Positions 15,362-23,029 of a stretch of 64,000 nt of DNA are shown piece by piece. The first letter of the stretch is position 1. Every line of letters starts with the position of its first letter. A model generated the notes under the pieces. The model was not told the origin of the DNA, did no database searches, and saw nothing but the letters and a program-made list of their open reading frames with translations. Both the position numbers and the translations under genes were made by a program. This DNA comes from Bifidobacterium sp. ESL0763 (GTDB taxonomy: Bacteria > Actinomycetota > Actinomycetes > Actinomycetales > Bifidobacteriaceae), in assembly GCF_029433395.1 (NCBI RefSeq), contig NZ_JAQTHW010000001.1:62001-126000 (forward strand), written 5' to 3'.

Positions 15362-17536
15362 TCACCGTTGCCTCAGCCGCCGGCGCAGCGACCCAGACAC
15401 AGCTCCCGCACCCAATGCGGCAGCAACAAGAACGCAAGGCAGCAGAGCGCCGACCTTCGATGCGCCAGTCAACGGAATGGCGACATTTACCGACCGCCAG
15501 CCAGCATGCAACGTCATGTCCTCGGTCACCGGGTCGTTAGCGAAATCAAAGGCGTCGCCCCGACCGACTCCCGATGGGTCGACGCTGGGGTACCAGCCGG
15601 TGAAACGGTAGCCGAGACGCGTCGGCTCCGTGGTCGGGGCGGTGATCTTATAGCCGCTATACGCCGACACCGACGAGGGCTGCAACGAAGGCGGATCACC
15701 GTTATTGGTGTCGAAACCGACCGTGTGTCGCTTGACTGTATAGCTTTCCGTGATGGTACCGGAGAACGTGCCGGTGGTGTCGCCCAACGCCACCTGCTTG
15801 GAGAACGTCTGCGAGACGGACGTACCAGCGGCGACCGTCATCGGCCCCGGCCAAATCAATCGCTTGGCTTGCGCATCGAGTCGTCCGGCGCTGGGCGATG
15901 CGGGCGAGCTCGATGTCGGCTCGACGGCTGATCCGTCCACGCTCACCGCGGTGGGCATCGATATTCCCGGATCGGCCACCGTGGCGGGCAACGTCACCGT
16001 TTGGTCGCCGGGATAGAAACCCTGGTACGGGCTGGCGCTCGTCAGTTTGGTCAGTCCCGACAGCGACGAGATGTCGTAGATATGATTCTGTCCGATATAG
16101 AGCGTCTTCAAATTCGTCAGCCCAGCCAAAGGCGACACGTCCGTGAGCTCATTGTTGTGTATCCACAACTGCTCGAGCGCGCTCAGGTGCCGCAGCGGTT
16201 CGGCGCTGGTGACGCGGTTGCTGCTGACACCGAACGTGTTCAAACCCGTCATGCTCGACAGGGAAGAAATGGACACGATCTCATTGTGGTCGAGAAACAG
16301 TTTGTACATCCGGGTCATATTCGCCAACGGGTCTATGTCGTCGATCTGGTTCGTCTGTAAGCTCAAATACGTCAGATTCGTCAGTCCCGACAAATTGGAT
16401 ATGTCCGAAATTTCCGCACGGTTGGCCGTCATGCCGGTCAGGCTGAACAGATATTTGAATTGGTGCAGATCGGCGCCGCTGAAATGATCGTCGCTGAGAT
16501 CAGTATCCTGCAGGTTCGTCAACGTCTGCACGCCGTCCAGGTCGGAGGCCCCGGTCCGCTGGCAGTACAATCCCTGCATCCCCAATGCGAAACGTTGCGT
16601 CCAGACCGATGACGTCGATGGCAACGAGAGTTTGGCTTTCAGCCAACTCGCCAGCGCCGTATCAGGGAAGCACTGCGCCAACGCGTCCACGCCCATGACG
16701 CATCGGTGCCCGGCCGACGTGTCCTCATACCCCCACAGCGGCCACACCGTTACATTGCCGGTCACAGGTTTCGTCACGTCGAACGCGTCCATCAGGCCCT
16801 CGCCGTCGGCATCCGTGTCTTGGGCCGTGCCCCAGCCCATGAATTTCACGCCTGGGTTGTAGGAAGTCGGCATCGCCGGAGCGGTGGGGGCCTCGCCGTC
16901 GGCCAACACCTGCGTCGACAGCGTCGAGGTCGCCGGATGGCCGTTGACGTTCGGCTGCGTCTTGAATGTCACCGTATAGGCTTTTACCCATACCGCATAC
17001 ATAGTCTGGGCATTCTGCGGCATGGTCAGCGTGCCCATCACATGGCTCTCGGCATCGGCGAGCGTGGCGAACGGGTCCGCATACTTCGTCGTCGACCACC
17101 CCACGAACTTCATCCCCGTCCGACTCAACCCACCGTCCCAGCAATCGGTCGCCATCCCCGTAGGCAAGTCGACCGTTTCCCCGGCAGCGTGCTGGACCGC
17201 ACATCCACCACTCTGGCGCGCTGAGTCCACGTCGGTCGGCACCGTCCCTGTCCCGCCGTTGGCGTCATAAGACAGGGGATAGGTCACGTCAAATTCAGTA
17301 CCGTAAATCCGGTTACCCCGCGTAGAATCATTGCCCTTGGCTTTTACAGTCGCACGGAAATCAGCGGGCGCCACTTGACCTTGTGGATAGTTACTTACCT
17401 GCGAAACCGAGGTATCGGCAACCGGATACCCCCCGCTGGATTTCCGCTGCACGGCATGCCCGACCGCGCCGACCGTCAAGGAGAGCAGCACCACTGCGAA
17501 CACGGAGAACAGCAACGCCCTCACCTGTGCTTTCAT
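15362..17536 (-). CDS. Internalin-like leucine-rich-repeat surface protein with sortase-type tail
   Basis: 724 residues. Signal peptide 1-~29 (hydrophobic VFAVVLLSLTVGAVG). Residues ~90-280 contain Listeria-Bacteroides (InlB B-type) repeats, recognised by FVGWSTTKY, MGWGTAQ and YAVWVKAYTVTF. Residues ~340-500 form about 7 internalin-type LRRs of 21-22 residues (LSGLTNLTYLSLQTNQIDD and similar). Another FTGWYPS-type unit follows. The C-terminus has IPLTG near residue 687, a hydrophobic helix and a basic tail (LRRRLRQR), the layout of a sortase substrate with Ile in place of Leu. GGGGAGAG precedes the ATG. A host- or surface-binding role is inferred. No sortase gene lies in the window. Confidence 0.9.
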   Translation of the reverse strand: MKAQVRALLFSVFAVVLLSLTVGAVGHAVQRKSSGGYPVADTSVSQVSNYPQGQVAPADFRATVKAKGNDSTRGNRIYGTEFDVTYPLSYDANGGTGTVPTDVDSARQSGGCAVQHAAGETVDLPTGMATDCWDGGLSRTGMKFVGWSTTKYADPFATLADAESHVMGTLTMPQNAQTMYAVWVKAYTVTFKTQPNVNGHPATSTLSTQVLADGEAPTAPAMPTSYNPGVKFMGWGTAQDTDADGEGLMDAFDVTKPVTGNVTVWPLWGYEDTSAGHRCVMGVDALAQCFPDTALASWLKAKLSLPSTSSVWTQRFALGMQGLYCQRTGASDLDGVQTLTNLQDTDLSDDHFSGADLHQFKYLFSLTGMTANRAEISDISNLSGLTNLTYLSLQTNQIDDIDPLANMTRMYKLFLDHNEIVSISSLSSMTGLNTFGVSSNRVTSAEPLRHLSALEQLWIHNNELTDVSPLAGLTNLKTLYIGQNHIYDISSLSGLTKLTSASPYQGFYPGDQTVTLPATVADPGISMPTAVSVDGSAVEPTSSSPASPSAGRLDAQAKRLIWPGPMTVAAGTSVSQTFSKQVALGDTTGTFSGTITESYTVKRHTVGFDTNNGDPPSLQPSSVSAYSGYKITAPTTEPTRLGYRFTGWYPSVDPSGVGRGDAFDFANDPVTEDMTLHAGWRSVNVAIPLTGASKVGALLPCVLVAAALGAGAVSGSLRRRLRQR

Positions 17537-18017
17537 ATCTCTCCCCGTTCACGACTTGGCATGGCCAACCTGCGCACACCGTCTTCGGCACTCGGTTTCC
17601 GATGCCTTACCGACTCAGCGCAAGTTTATTGGCCTGTCACCTTCTACAAATAGTCATTATTTTTCATTATTGCAATACCAAACGACGCGCCAGATCCAAG
17701 CCGACTCCGTCGACGGAAACCAGCCGCGACGGGTTTCTTTTGCTTTTAAAAGCAAATGGCAGGCAAAAGAGATTTTCGTTGGAATTCCAACGATTCCCGG
17801 CCCCAGACCCACGAAAACCGGCCAACGAAGCAAAAGAAAATCAAAAGAAAACGAGCGGAATCGCCGGAGACGACAGTGGCCACGGCATCCATGAGACCAC
17901 CGCGGTGCCCGCAAGACCATCACGACGCCTACAAGCGAACCGCCCACCAACTACGCCGTGGCCGAAACGCACGTCGACGAACGCCCAATGACCCGCCGCC
18001 CCTCTAGACTTGGAGGC
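17537..18017. other. Divergent intergenic region with an 18-bp palindrome
   Basis: 481 bases between the LRR gene (minus) and the CorC-like gene (plus). A perfect 18-bp palindrome TTTGCTTTTAAAAGCAAA lies at 17739-17756 and could be an operator. The rest shows no gene. Confidence 0.5.
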
Positions 18018-19418
18018 ATGTCATTGGCCTTGGATATCGTCTTCGTTCTCGTCTTCATGATCATCGGCGGAGTGTTCGCCTGCACCGAGCTCGCCCTGGT
18101 GAGCCTACGCGGCTCGCAGCTCGACGAGATGGCGCAGGAGGATCAGCGCGGCGCGAAGGTGGCGAGGATCGGCCGAGACCCGAACACCTTCCTCTCCACC
18201 GTGCAGATCGGCGTGACGCTTTCCGGCTTCTTCTCGGCGTCGTTCGGCGAATCCGCCATCGCGCCCTGGGTCGTGCCCGTCGTGGAGGGCTGGGGCGTGC
18301 CCCGCCATATCGCGGAACCGGTCACCACCGTCGTGCTCACGCTCATCATCTCGTTCTGCGACATCATCATCGCCGAGATGGTGCCCAAGCGCATCGCCAT
18401 GCAGCGCACCGAGCAGATCGCCCGCGCCGCCGTGCCCGCCATCGACGTCTTCGCCAAGATCTGCAGGCCCATCATCTGGGCCATCGGCAAGAGCACCAAC
18501 GGCATCGTCCGCCTCATGGGCTTCGACCCGAGCCAGACCGAAAGCGAGGTCAGCGACAAGGAGCTGCGTGTACTGGTCAACTCCAACTCGAACCTGAGCC
18601 ACGACGAGCGCACCATCCTCGACGACGTGTTCGACGCCTCGGAGACCATCGTGGCCGAAGTGATGCGCCCGCGCGCCGACGTGGTCTTCCTGGAGAGCAC
18701 GCAGTCGATCGAGGACGCGGCGAAATACGTGCGCGAGATGCCCTATTCGCGCTACCCGGTCACCGGCAAGGACTTCGACGACGTGCTCGGCTTCGTGCAC
18801 GTGCGCGACCTGCTCGACGTGCGCGACCCGAACGCCAAAACCGTGGCCGACGTGACTCGCGAGGGCATCTCGCTGCCCGGCACCTCGAAGATCCTGCCGA
18901 GCCTCGCCCTGCTGCGCAAACGCGGCATCCACCTGGCCGTGGTCATCGACGAGTACGGCGGCACCGACGGCATCGTCACCCTCGAGGACATGACCGAGGA
19001 GCTGGTGGGCGACATCCGCGACGAGTACGACCTGCCCGACGACAAGAGCGGCGGCGCGGCCAACGGCGTGGGCGACGGCCGCAACGGCGAGTCCGCGTTC
19101 GTCGACGGCGTGGCCACGGTCGACGGCGGCATGACCATCGAGGACTTCGCCGACCTCACCGGCATCGAGCTGGAGGACGGCCCCTACGAGACGGTGGCCG
19201 GCTACTTCCTGGCACACACCGGCAAGATGGGCGAGGTGGGCGAGACCCTGCACTCCGACGACGGCTACGACATGGTGGTCACCCAGGTCAACGGCCGCCG
19301 CATCGAGACGCTCGAGGTCCGCAAGAGCACGGCCGACGGCGACGATGGCGATGGTGACGGAAGCGGCGACGGCGACACGGAAGCTTCCGGCTCGGCTCCG
19401 GCAAAAGAAGACAAGTAG
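18018..19418 (+). CDS. CNNM/CorC family transporter (hemolysin-like, CBS-pair protein)
   Basis: 466 residues. Residues 1-~180 are the CNNM (DUF21) membrane domain with about four helices and the conserved GGVFACTELALVSLRGSQ segment. A CBS pair spans ~200-330 (MRPRADVVFLESTQSIEDAA; VIDEYGGTDGIVTLEDMTEE). A CorC/HlyC C-terminal domain spans ~355-445, with a Gly/Asp-rich disordered tail. Family members act in Mg2+ or Co2+ export; the hemolysin label is historical. The start is uncertain: GGAGG lies only one base before the ATG at 18018, so the mRNA may be leaderless or start at the ATG at 17988, which has no ribosome site. It appears monocistronic. Confidence 0.9.
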   Translation: MSLALDIVFVLVFMIIGGVFACTELALVSLRGSQLDEMAQEDQRGAKVARIGRDPNTFLSTVQIGVTLSGFFSASFGESAIAPWVVPVVEGWGVPRHIAEPVTTVVLTLIISFCDIIIAEMVPKRIAMQRTEQIARAAVPAIDVFAKICRPIIWAIGKSTNGIVRLMGFDPSQTESEVSDKELRVLVNSNSNLSHDERTILDDVFDASETIVAEVMRPRADVVFLESTQSIEDAAKYVREMPYSRYPVTGKDFDDVLGFVHVRDLLDVRDPNAKTVADVTREGISLPGTSKILPSLALLRKRGIHLAVVIDEYGGTDGIVTLEDMTEELVGDIRDEYDLPDDKSGGAANGVGDGRNGESAFVDGVATVDGGMTIEDFADLTGIELEDGPYETVAGYFLAHTGKMGEVGETLHSDDGYDMVVTQVNGRRIETLEVRKSTADGDDGDGDGSGDGDTEASGSAPAKEDK

Positions 19419-19793
19419 CGAAGCCGGTTCATGCAGCTCGCCCAGCGGCGCCAATCAAGCGGCCCAAAAATGGCGGAATGCAAAATTTACGCCATAAAAA
19501 GCCCGCTGAGCTCCAGTCAGCGGCCCAAAAATGGCGCAAATCCGATGCGTCGATGGAAATGGTGCAGCAAATCCACGAATTACGGCCACAACGTCGCAAG
19601 CGGAACCACGTGGGCGTCGCATATGACGCAAAAATTATCATTGTCGCATAATGAGACTTATCTCACATGTAGCGCAGAATGCGCGAGATTTCAACCGTTT
19701 CGGCCATATTGGGCCAACGATGAATTTCTGTGGCGAACGTCATAGATTGCTAGACTGGAAGCAACGATTGTCAATGATACGAAAGGAAGAATC
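19419..19793. other. Intergenic region with a duplicated word and hairpin
   Basis: 375 bases, no gene. The 17-base word AGCGGCCCAAAAATGGC occurs near 19458 and again near 19517. Between them CCGCTGA and TCAGCGG form a 7-bp hairpin whose T-run lies on the minus strand. The dps promoter must lie near the right end. Confidence 0.45.
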
Positions 19794-20291
19794 ATGGCAG
19801 CAGAATTCTTGAGCCCCGGCCTCGATCAGGCCACATCCGACAAGGTCGTCTCCGTCCTGCAGAACCGCTTGGCGCAGGAGGAAGAGGCGTCGCTGATCCT
19901 CAAGCACGCTCACTGGAACGTGGCGGGCCCGAGCTTCATCGGCGTCCACGAGATGCTCGACCCCGAGGTCGACGCCGTGCGCAACATGGCCGACGAGACC
20001 GCGGAGCGCATCGCCACCCTCGGCGGCAGCGCGGAAGGCACCCCCGAGTCCATCATCAACAACCGCACCTGGCCCGAGTTCAAGCTCATGGGCCGCAAGA
20101 ACACCCAGGATTACCTGAAGGCTCTGGTGGACTATTACAGCGACTTCATCATCGCCGAGCGCAAGGCCTACGAGGAGCTCGATCCGATCGACATCATCAG
20201 CTCCAACATCATGCAGGACCACGTCCAGGAACTCGAACACTTCAACTGGTTCATGAACAGCCACCTCATCGAGGAGACCCCTCACGCCTGA
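19794..20291 (+). CDS. dps: Dps-family ferritin-like DNA-protection protein
   Basis: 165 residues, normal for Dps. The signature block LKHAHWNVAGPSFIGVHEMLDPEVDAVRN (read in parts) carries the His, Asp and Glu ligands of the ferroxidase site shared between subunits, and DETAERIATLGG follows. Dps dodecamers store iron, use H2O2 to oxidise Fe2+ and protect DNA. AAAGGA lies 8 bases before the ATG. It lies in its own transcription unit, downstream of corC and ending in a strong hairpin. With ahpC and the feo genes it adds to the window's oxidative-stress and iron genes; a shared regulator was not seen. Confidence 0.95.
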   Translation: MAAEFLSPGLDQATSDKVVSVLQNRLAQEEEASLILKHAHWNVAGPSFIGVHEMLDPEVDAVRNMADETAERIATLGGSAEGTPESIINNRTWPEFKLMGRKNTQDYLKALVDYYSDFIIAERKAYEELDPIDIISSNIMQDHVQELEHFNWFMNSHLIEETPHA

Positions 20292-20366
20292 GGTCTGAGG
20301 CTCTGAAGGCCTGAAGATTTCGAGACCCAGTCCCGAAACCAGGCCGCGAGAACCGCGATAACCAAC

Positions 20367-20408
20367 CATTGCGCCGTCACCCATTCCAATGTGGGTGGCG
20401 GCGCAATG
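20367..20408 (+). terminator. Hairpin after dps
   Basis: CATTGCGCCG-t-CACCCA pairs with TGGGTG-g-CGGCGCAATG around an 8-base loop. There is no clear T-run, so it may be a transcript-end stabiliser as much as a terminator. Confidence 0.6.
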
Positions 20409-20441
20409 TCGTATGCGCCCGAACGCGACCCTCATAACCGG

Positions 20442-20593
20442 TTTGTAGCTTTAGTAATCAGAAAGCTACAAAAGCAAGGCTCGGGGAGGCTCAGCGACCT
20501 ATTTGTCGCTCGGCGAGATGCGAAAGCTACAAATGCATCATCCGGGAAAGCCTAAAGACCTGTTTGTAGCCCGGCAAAACGAGAAAGCTACAA
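20442..20593. repeat. Three-copy ~61-bp repeat with internal dyad
   Basis: TTTGTnGC words at 20442, 20502 and 20563 and AAAGCTACAA words at 20462, 20523 and 20584 form three inverted repeats spaced 60-61 bases apart. The first is perfect (TTTGTAGCTTT / AAAGCTACAAA). The segments between also share GGGA..GC..A..GACCT. The array sits between convergent dps and the SDR gene. Confidence 0.85.
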
Positions 20594-20630
20594 TCCAATC
20601 ACGAATGCGGGAAACCGGTCACGCAGCCCC

Positions 20631-21416
20631 TCAGCGCTCGTGGTAGACGCGCTGGGCCGAGGCCTGGGCGCGCGGACGCACCACGATGGAGTCGATGTCG
20701 ACGCTGTCGGGCAGGTCGACCGCCCACTCGATGCACTCGGCGATGTCGTCGCCGGTCAGCGGGCTCGGCACGCCGGCGTACACCGCGTCGGCCTTGGCCT
20801 GGTCGCCGTGGAAGCGGTTGAGCGAAAACTCCTTGGTCTCCACCATGCCCGGCGAGACGTCGATGACGCGCAGCGGCTCGCCGACCTGCTCGAAACGCAG
20901 CGTCTGGGCCAGCACGCGTTCGGCGGACTTCACGCCGCAGTATCCGCCGCCGCCCTCATAGGGCTCGATGCCGGCGGTCGACGAGACGACGACGACCGTG
21001 CCGCCGCCGGGCGCCGCCTTGAGGGCAGGCAGCAGCTTCTGGGTGATGCGCAGCGTGCCGAGCACGTTGACGTCGTACATCCTGCGCCAGTCCTCCACCT
21101 CGCAGCTCTCGATGGGGTCCTGCCCGATGGCCCCGCCGGCGCAGTTGACCAGCGCCTTCACGTCGCCGCCGTGCAGGATCGTGTCGACCGCGGCCTGTGT
21201 GGAGGCCTCGTCGGTGACGTCGCACACCACGTATTCGCACGCGTCGCCGATCTGGTCGGCAAGCGCCGCAAGCCGGTCCTCGCGCCGAGCCAGGGCCACG
21301 ACCTTCCAGCCCTTCGCCGCCAGATGCAGCGCCGTCGCACGCCCGATGCCGCTGGACGCCCCGGTGATCACCGCGCGCCTGGCACCCGTCTCGGATTCCT
21401 TGTTGTTTTCAGCCAT
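20631..21416 (-). CDS. Short-chain dehydrogenase/reductase
   Basis: 261 residues, classical SDR size. The cofactor loop TGASSGIGRA lies at 18-27, the NCAGG variant of NNAG at 91-95, and the catalytic Tyr159-x3-Lys163 in YCGVKSA, with a Ser near 146 (VSSTAG). ARRED after the second strand suggests NADP preference (inference). The overall pattern fits the NADP-dependent serine/3-hydroxy-acid dehydrogenase group, but the substrate cannot be set from sequence alone. The ATG at 21416 has GGAGG 8 bases upstream; an in-frame ATG at 21446 is inside the inverted repeat and is rejected. The gene follows the metallopeptidase on the same strand, separated by a large inverted repeat. Confidence 0.9.
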   Translation of the reverse strand: MAENNKESETGARRAVITGASSGIGRATALHLAAKGWKVVALARREDRLAALADQIGDACEYVVCDVTDEASTQAAVDTILHGGDVKALVNCAGGAIGQDPIESCEVEDWRRMYDVNVLGTLRITQKLLPALKAAPGGGTVVVVSSTAGIEPYEGGGGYCGVKSAERVLAQTLRFEQVGEPLRVIDVSPGMVETKEFSLNRFHGDQAKADAVYAGVPSPLTGDDIAECIEWAVDLPDSVDIDSIVVRPRAQASAQRVYHER

Positions 21417-21439
21417 TGAAAACCTCCTTCGTTGTTTCG

Positions 21440-21519
21440 CGCACACACTAACTCGAGAATCAAAAATAAATCGTTGAAAACACTGGGTTCTTTTTTTGAT
21501 TCTCGAGTTAGTGCGTGCG
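21440..21519. repeat. 27-bp inverted repeat with a 26-base centre
   Basis: Arms 21440-21466 and 21493-21519 are complementary at 26 of 27 positions; each contains CTAACTCGAGAATCAAAAA or its complement. It fills the gap between the metallopeptidase stop (21528) and the SDR ribosome site, and would form a very stable RNA hairpin. Confidence 0.93.
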
Positions 21520-21527
21520 ACCTTTCC

Positions 21528-22124
21528 CTACCACACCATCTCACGGTTGATATCGCGCCGCAACTCGCGCCAGTTCGGCAGGTAGGAGTCCATGCGCCGC
21601 TGGAACTCGGCGCCGTGCCCGCTCGCCCACAGGTGCGTCATCTCGTGGACCAGCACGTACTCCAGGAAGCGCGGATCCATGAGCCCCAGCTGCAGGTTGA
21701 GCCGGATGCGCCCGGTCGCCGGCGTGCAGGAGCCCCAGCGCGAGGTCATCAGCCGCAGGGTGATATGCGTCGGCGCGCGCCCCACCACCGGTTCCCATCG
21801 TTCCAGCAGCCCTGGCAGCATCGCGTCGATATTGGACTTCGCCAGCCGTTTGCGCTCATCCGTCCATTCGAAGCCGGACTCGGCGGCCTTCTGCGCCATC
21901 AGCGCCCGCTGCCGCTCGATCCAGTCCCGGCGCTGCCGCACGAACGCCGCGATCTTCGCGTCGCTCATCCTCGCCGGGGCGGTCACGACGACGCGGCCGG
22001 CCGGCGGCTTGATGCGCAGGTACATGTTGCGCATGGTCTTGCGCGTCACCTCGACCTGCAGACCGTCGACCCGCAGCGTGGTGGAGGAGACGGTTCTGGC
22101 TCGCTGGCGTCGTCGATAAGGCAT
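21528..22124 (-). CDS. YgjP/WLM-type zinc metallopeptidase (DUF45, M48-related)
   Basis: 198 residues from the chosen start. The zinc site HEMTH lies at His160-Glu161-His164 with a further His at 170 (WASGH), and the upstream RWGSCT and LNLQLGLM segments are typical of YgjP-like peptidases. The N-terminus is basic. The start at 22124 (MPYRRRQ) has GGGAG 9 bases upstream; an ATG at 22130 is too close to it. Family members are cytosolic and their substrates are poorly known. The SDR gene follows on the same strand. An upstream frame to 22202 exists but runs toward the tRNA promoter region and lacks a ribosome site. Confidence 0.88.
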   Translation of the reverse strand: MPYRRRQRARTVSSTTLRVDGLQVEVTRKTMRNMYLRIKPPAGRVVVTAPARMSDAKIAAFVRQRRDWIERQRALMAQKAAESGFEWTDERKRLAKSNIDAMLPGLLERWEPVVGRAPTHITLRLMTSRWGSCTPATGRIRLNLQLGLMDPRFLEYVLVHEMTHLWASGHGAEFQRRMDSYLPNWRELRRDINREMVW

Positions 22125-22267
22125 ACGCATATTCTCCCGCGCGCGAGCGACGCCGGATATGCAAAGCCGCGACGTTCGCCCAGACTTCTGCGACACGCGC
22201 ACACGACGGGTTGACTAACGGGAGCAAACTGGTAAGCTATACCTCTGTACGTTTTAAACGTGTCGAT

Positions 22268-22341
22268 GGGCCCGTAGCTCAGCTGGTTAGAGCGCATCCC
22301 TGATAAGGATGAGGTCGGAGGTTCAAGTCCTCCCGGGCCCA
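22268..22341 (+). tRNA. ileT: tRNA-Ile (GAT anticodon)
   Basis: 74-base cloverleaf: acceptor GGGCCCG with CGGGCCC and discriminator A, D-loop AGCTCAGCTGGTTAGAGC, anticodon loop CTGATAA, T-loop GGTTCAAGTCC. CCA is not encoded. As in mycobacteria, tRNA-Ile and tRNA-Ala are paired outside an rRNA operon, but here they are about 14 kb from gyrA. Confidence 0.97.
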
Positions 22342-22399
22342 CGCAAGATTCTTCAATCACAAATCCCAAGGTTTCATGGTCGAGAATCGTTGTGGTTAC

Positions 22400-22472
22400 G
22401 GGGCTATGGCGCAGCTGGTAGCGCATCTGCTTTGCAAGCAGAGGGTCGCCGGTTCGAACCCGGCTAGCTCCA
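22400..22472 (+). tRNA. alaT: tRNA-Ala (TGC anticodon)
   Basis: 73 bases: acceptor GGGGCTA with TAGCTCC (one G-U pair) and discriminator A, anticodon loop TTTGCAA, T-loop GGTTCGAACCC. It lies 58 bases after tRNA-Ile and probably shares its transcript. Confidence 0.97.
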
Positions 22473-22480
22473 CTTCATAT

Positions 22481-22518
22481 CCGCGGAATATCAATGTTCT
22501 GCGGGTTTTTCTGTTTTT
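22481..22518 (+). terminator. Terminator of the tRNA pair
   Basis: CCGCgGAA and TTCtGCGG form a stem around an 8-base loop, followed by GTTTTTCTGTTTTT, starting 9 bases after tRNA-Ala. Confidence 0.85.
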
Positions 22519-22576
22519 GGCGTCACTGCGTTTTCACGATGATTTCTTTGTTTTTCACTGCCCTAAGGGTGCATGA

Positions 22577-22597
22577 GGGATGCACGTGGGATGCACG
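22577..22597. promoter_or_regulatory. Candidate operator: two GGGATGCACG direct repeats
   Basis: GGGATGCACG at 22577-22586 and 22588-22597, an 11-base period (one helical turn), preceded by a related GGTGCATGA. It lies about 130 bases upstream of feoA. No DtxR/IdeR-type palindrome was recognised. Binding is inference. Confidence 0.35.
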
Positions 22598-22726
22598 GAA
22601 ACACGGAAATCACATGCCCCCTGGACCGTTCTGGCTTGACGTTCCGTTCCACCTTGTCACACGATTGGCAAGATTTTTCGCAAAAAGTCTTTACAGCGTG
22701 TGCGAATGTGAGCTATTGTCCAAAGT

Positions 22727-22954
22727 ATGGTTGATTCATTGCGCACCTGCCCACTCGGAGTGGATGTGGAGATATGCAGGATGGACTTCGAGGCCCGCAA
22801 CCGCTTCAGGTTGAACGAGCTCGGGTTCCGCCTGCACGAGCCTGTGCGAGTCATCCAGAAAGCCATGTTCGGCGGCTGCGTGGTCGCGCACGGCGGCGAG
22901 CGCATCGCCATCGACGGATCCACCGCCCGCCACATCTTCGTAACGCCTCGCTGA
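22727..22954 (+). CDS. feoA: Ferrous iron transport accessory protein FeoA
   Basis: 75 residues, an SH3-like FeoA domain: LNELGFRLHEPVRVIQ, then FGGCVVAHGGERIAIDG and STARHIFV, closely following the FeoA pattern. FeoA is a small cytosolic partner needed for FeoB activity in many bacteria. There is no ribosome site at good spacing before the ATG at 22727, so a leaderless transcript is possible. A short hairpin (22989-23010) separates it from feoB, 75 bases downstream; partial read-through may set the FeoA:FeoB ratio (inference). Confidence 0.88.
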   Translation: MVDSLRTCPLGVDVEICRMDFEARNRFRLNELGFRLHEPVRVIQKAMFGGCVVAHGGERIAIDGSTARHIFVTPR

Positions 22955-22988
22955 AGACTATCCTTTACCCAGACCCAGAGAAACCACC

Positions 22989-23010
22989 TCGTCCGTCGCG
23001 TTGCGGACGA
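22989..23010 (+). terminator. Short hairpin between feoA and feoB
   Basis: TCGTCCG and CGGACGA, 8-base loop, followed by CTTTAGATT. A weak terminator or RNA-processing site within the operon. Confidence 0.45.
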
Positions 23011-23029
23011 CTTTAGATTAAGTGCAGAT

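Noticed and set aside
19495-19530. Terminator for corC
   Set aside because: The CCGCTGA/TCAGCGG hairpin has its T-run on the minus strand, the wrong direction for corC, and no minus-strand gene ends there.
20442-20593. Possible CRISPR mini-array (31-base repeats, 30-base spacers)
   Set aside because: The repeat cores differ between copies while the spacers resemble each other, which is the opposite of a CRISPR array. No cas genes are present.
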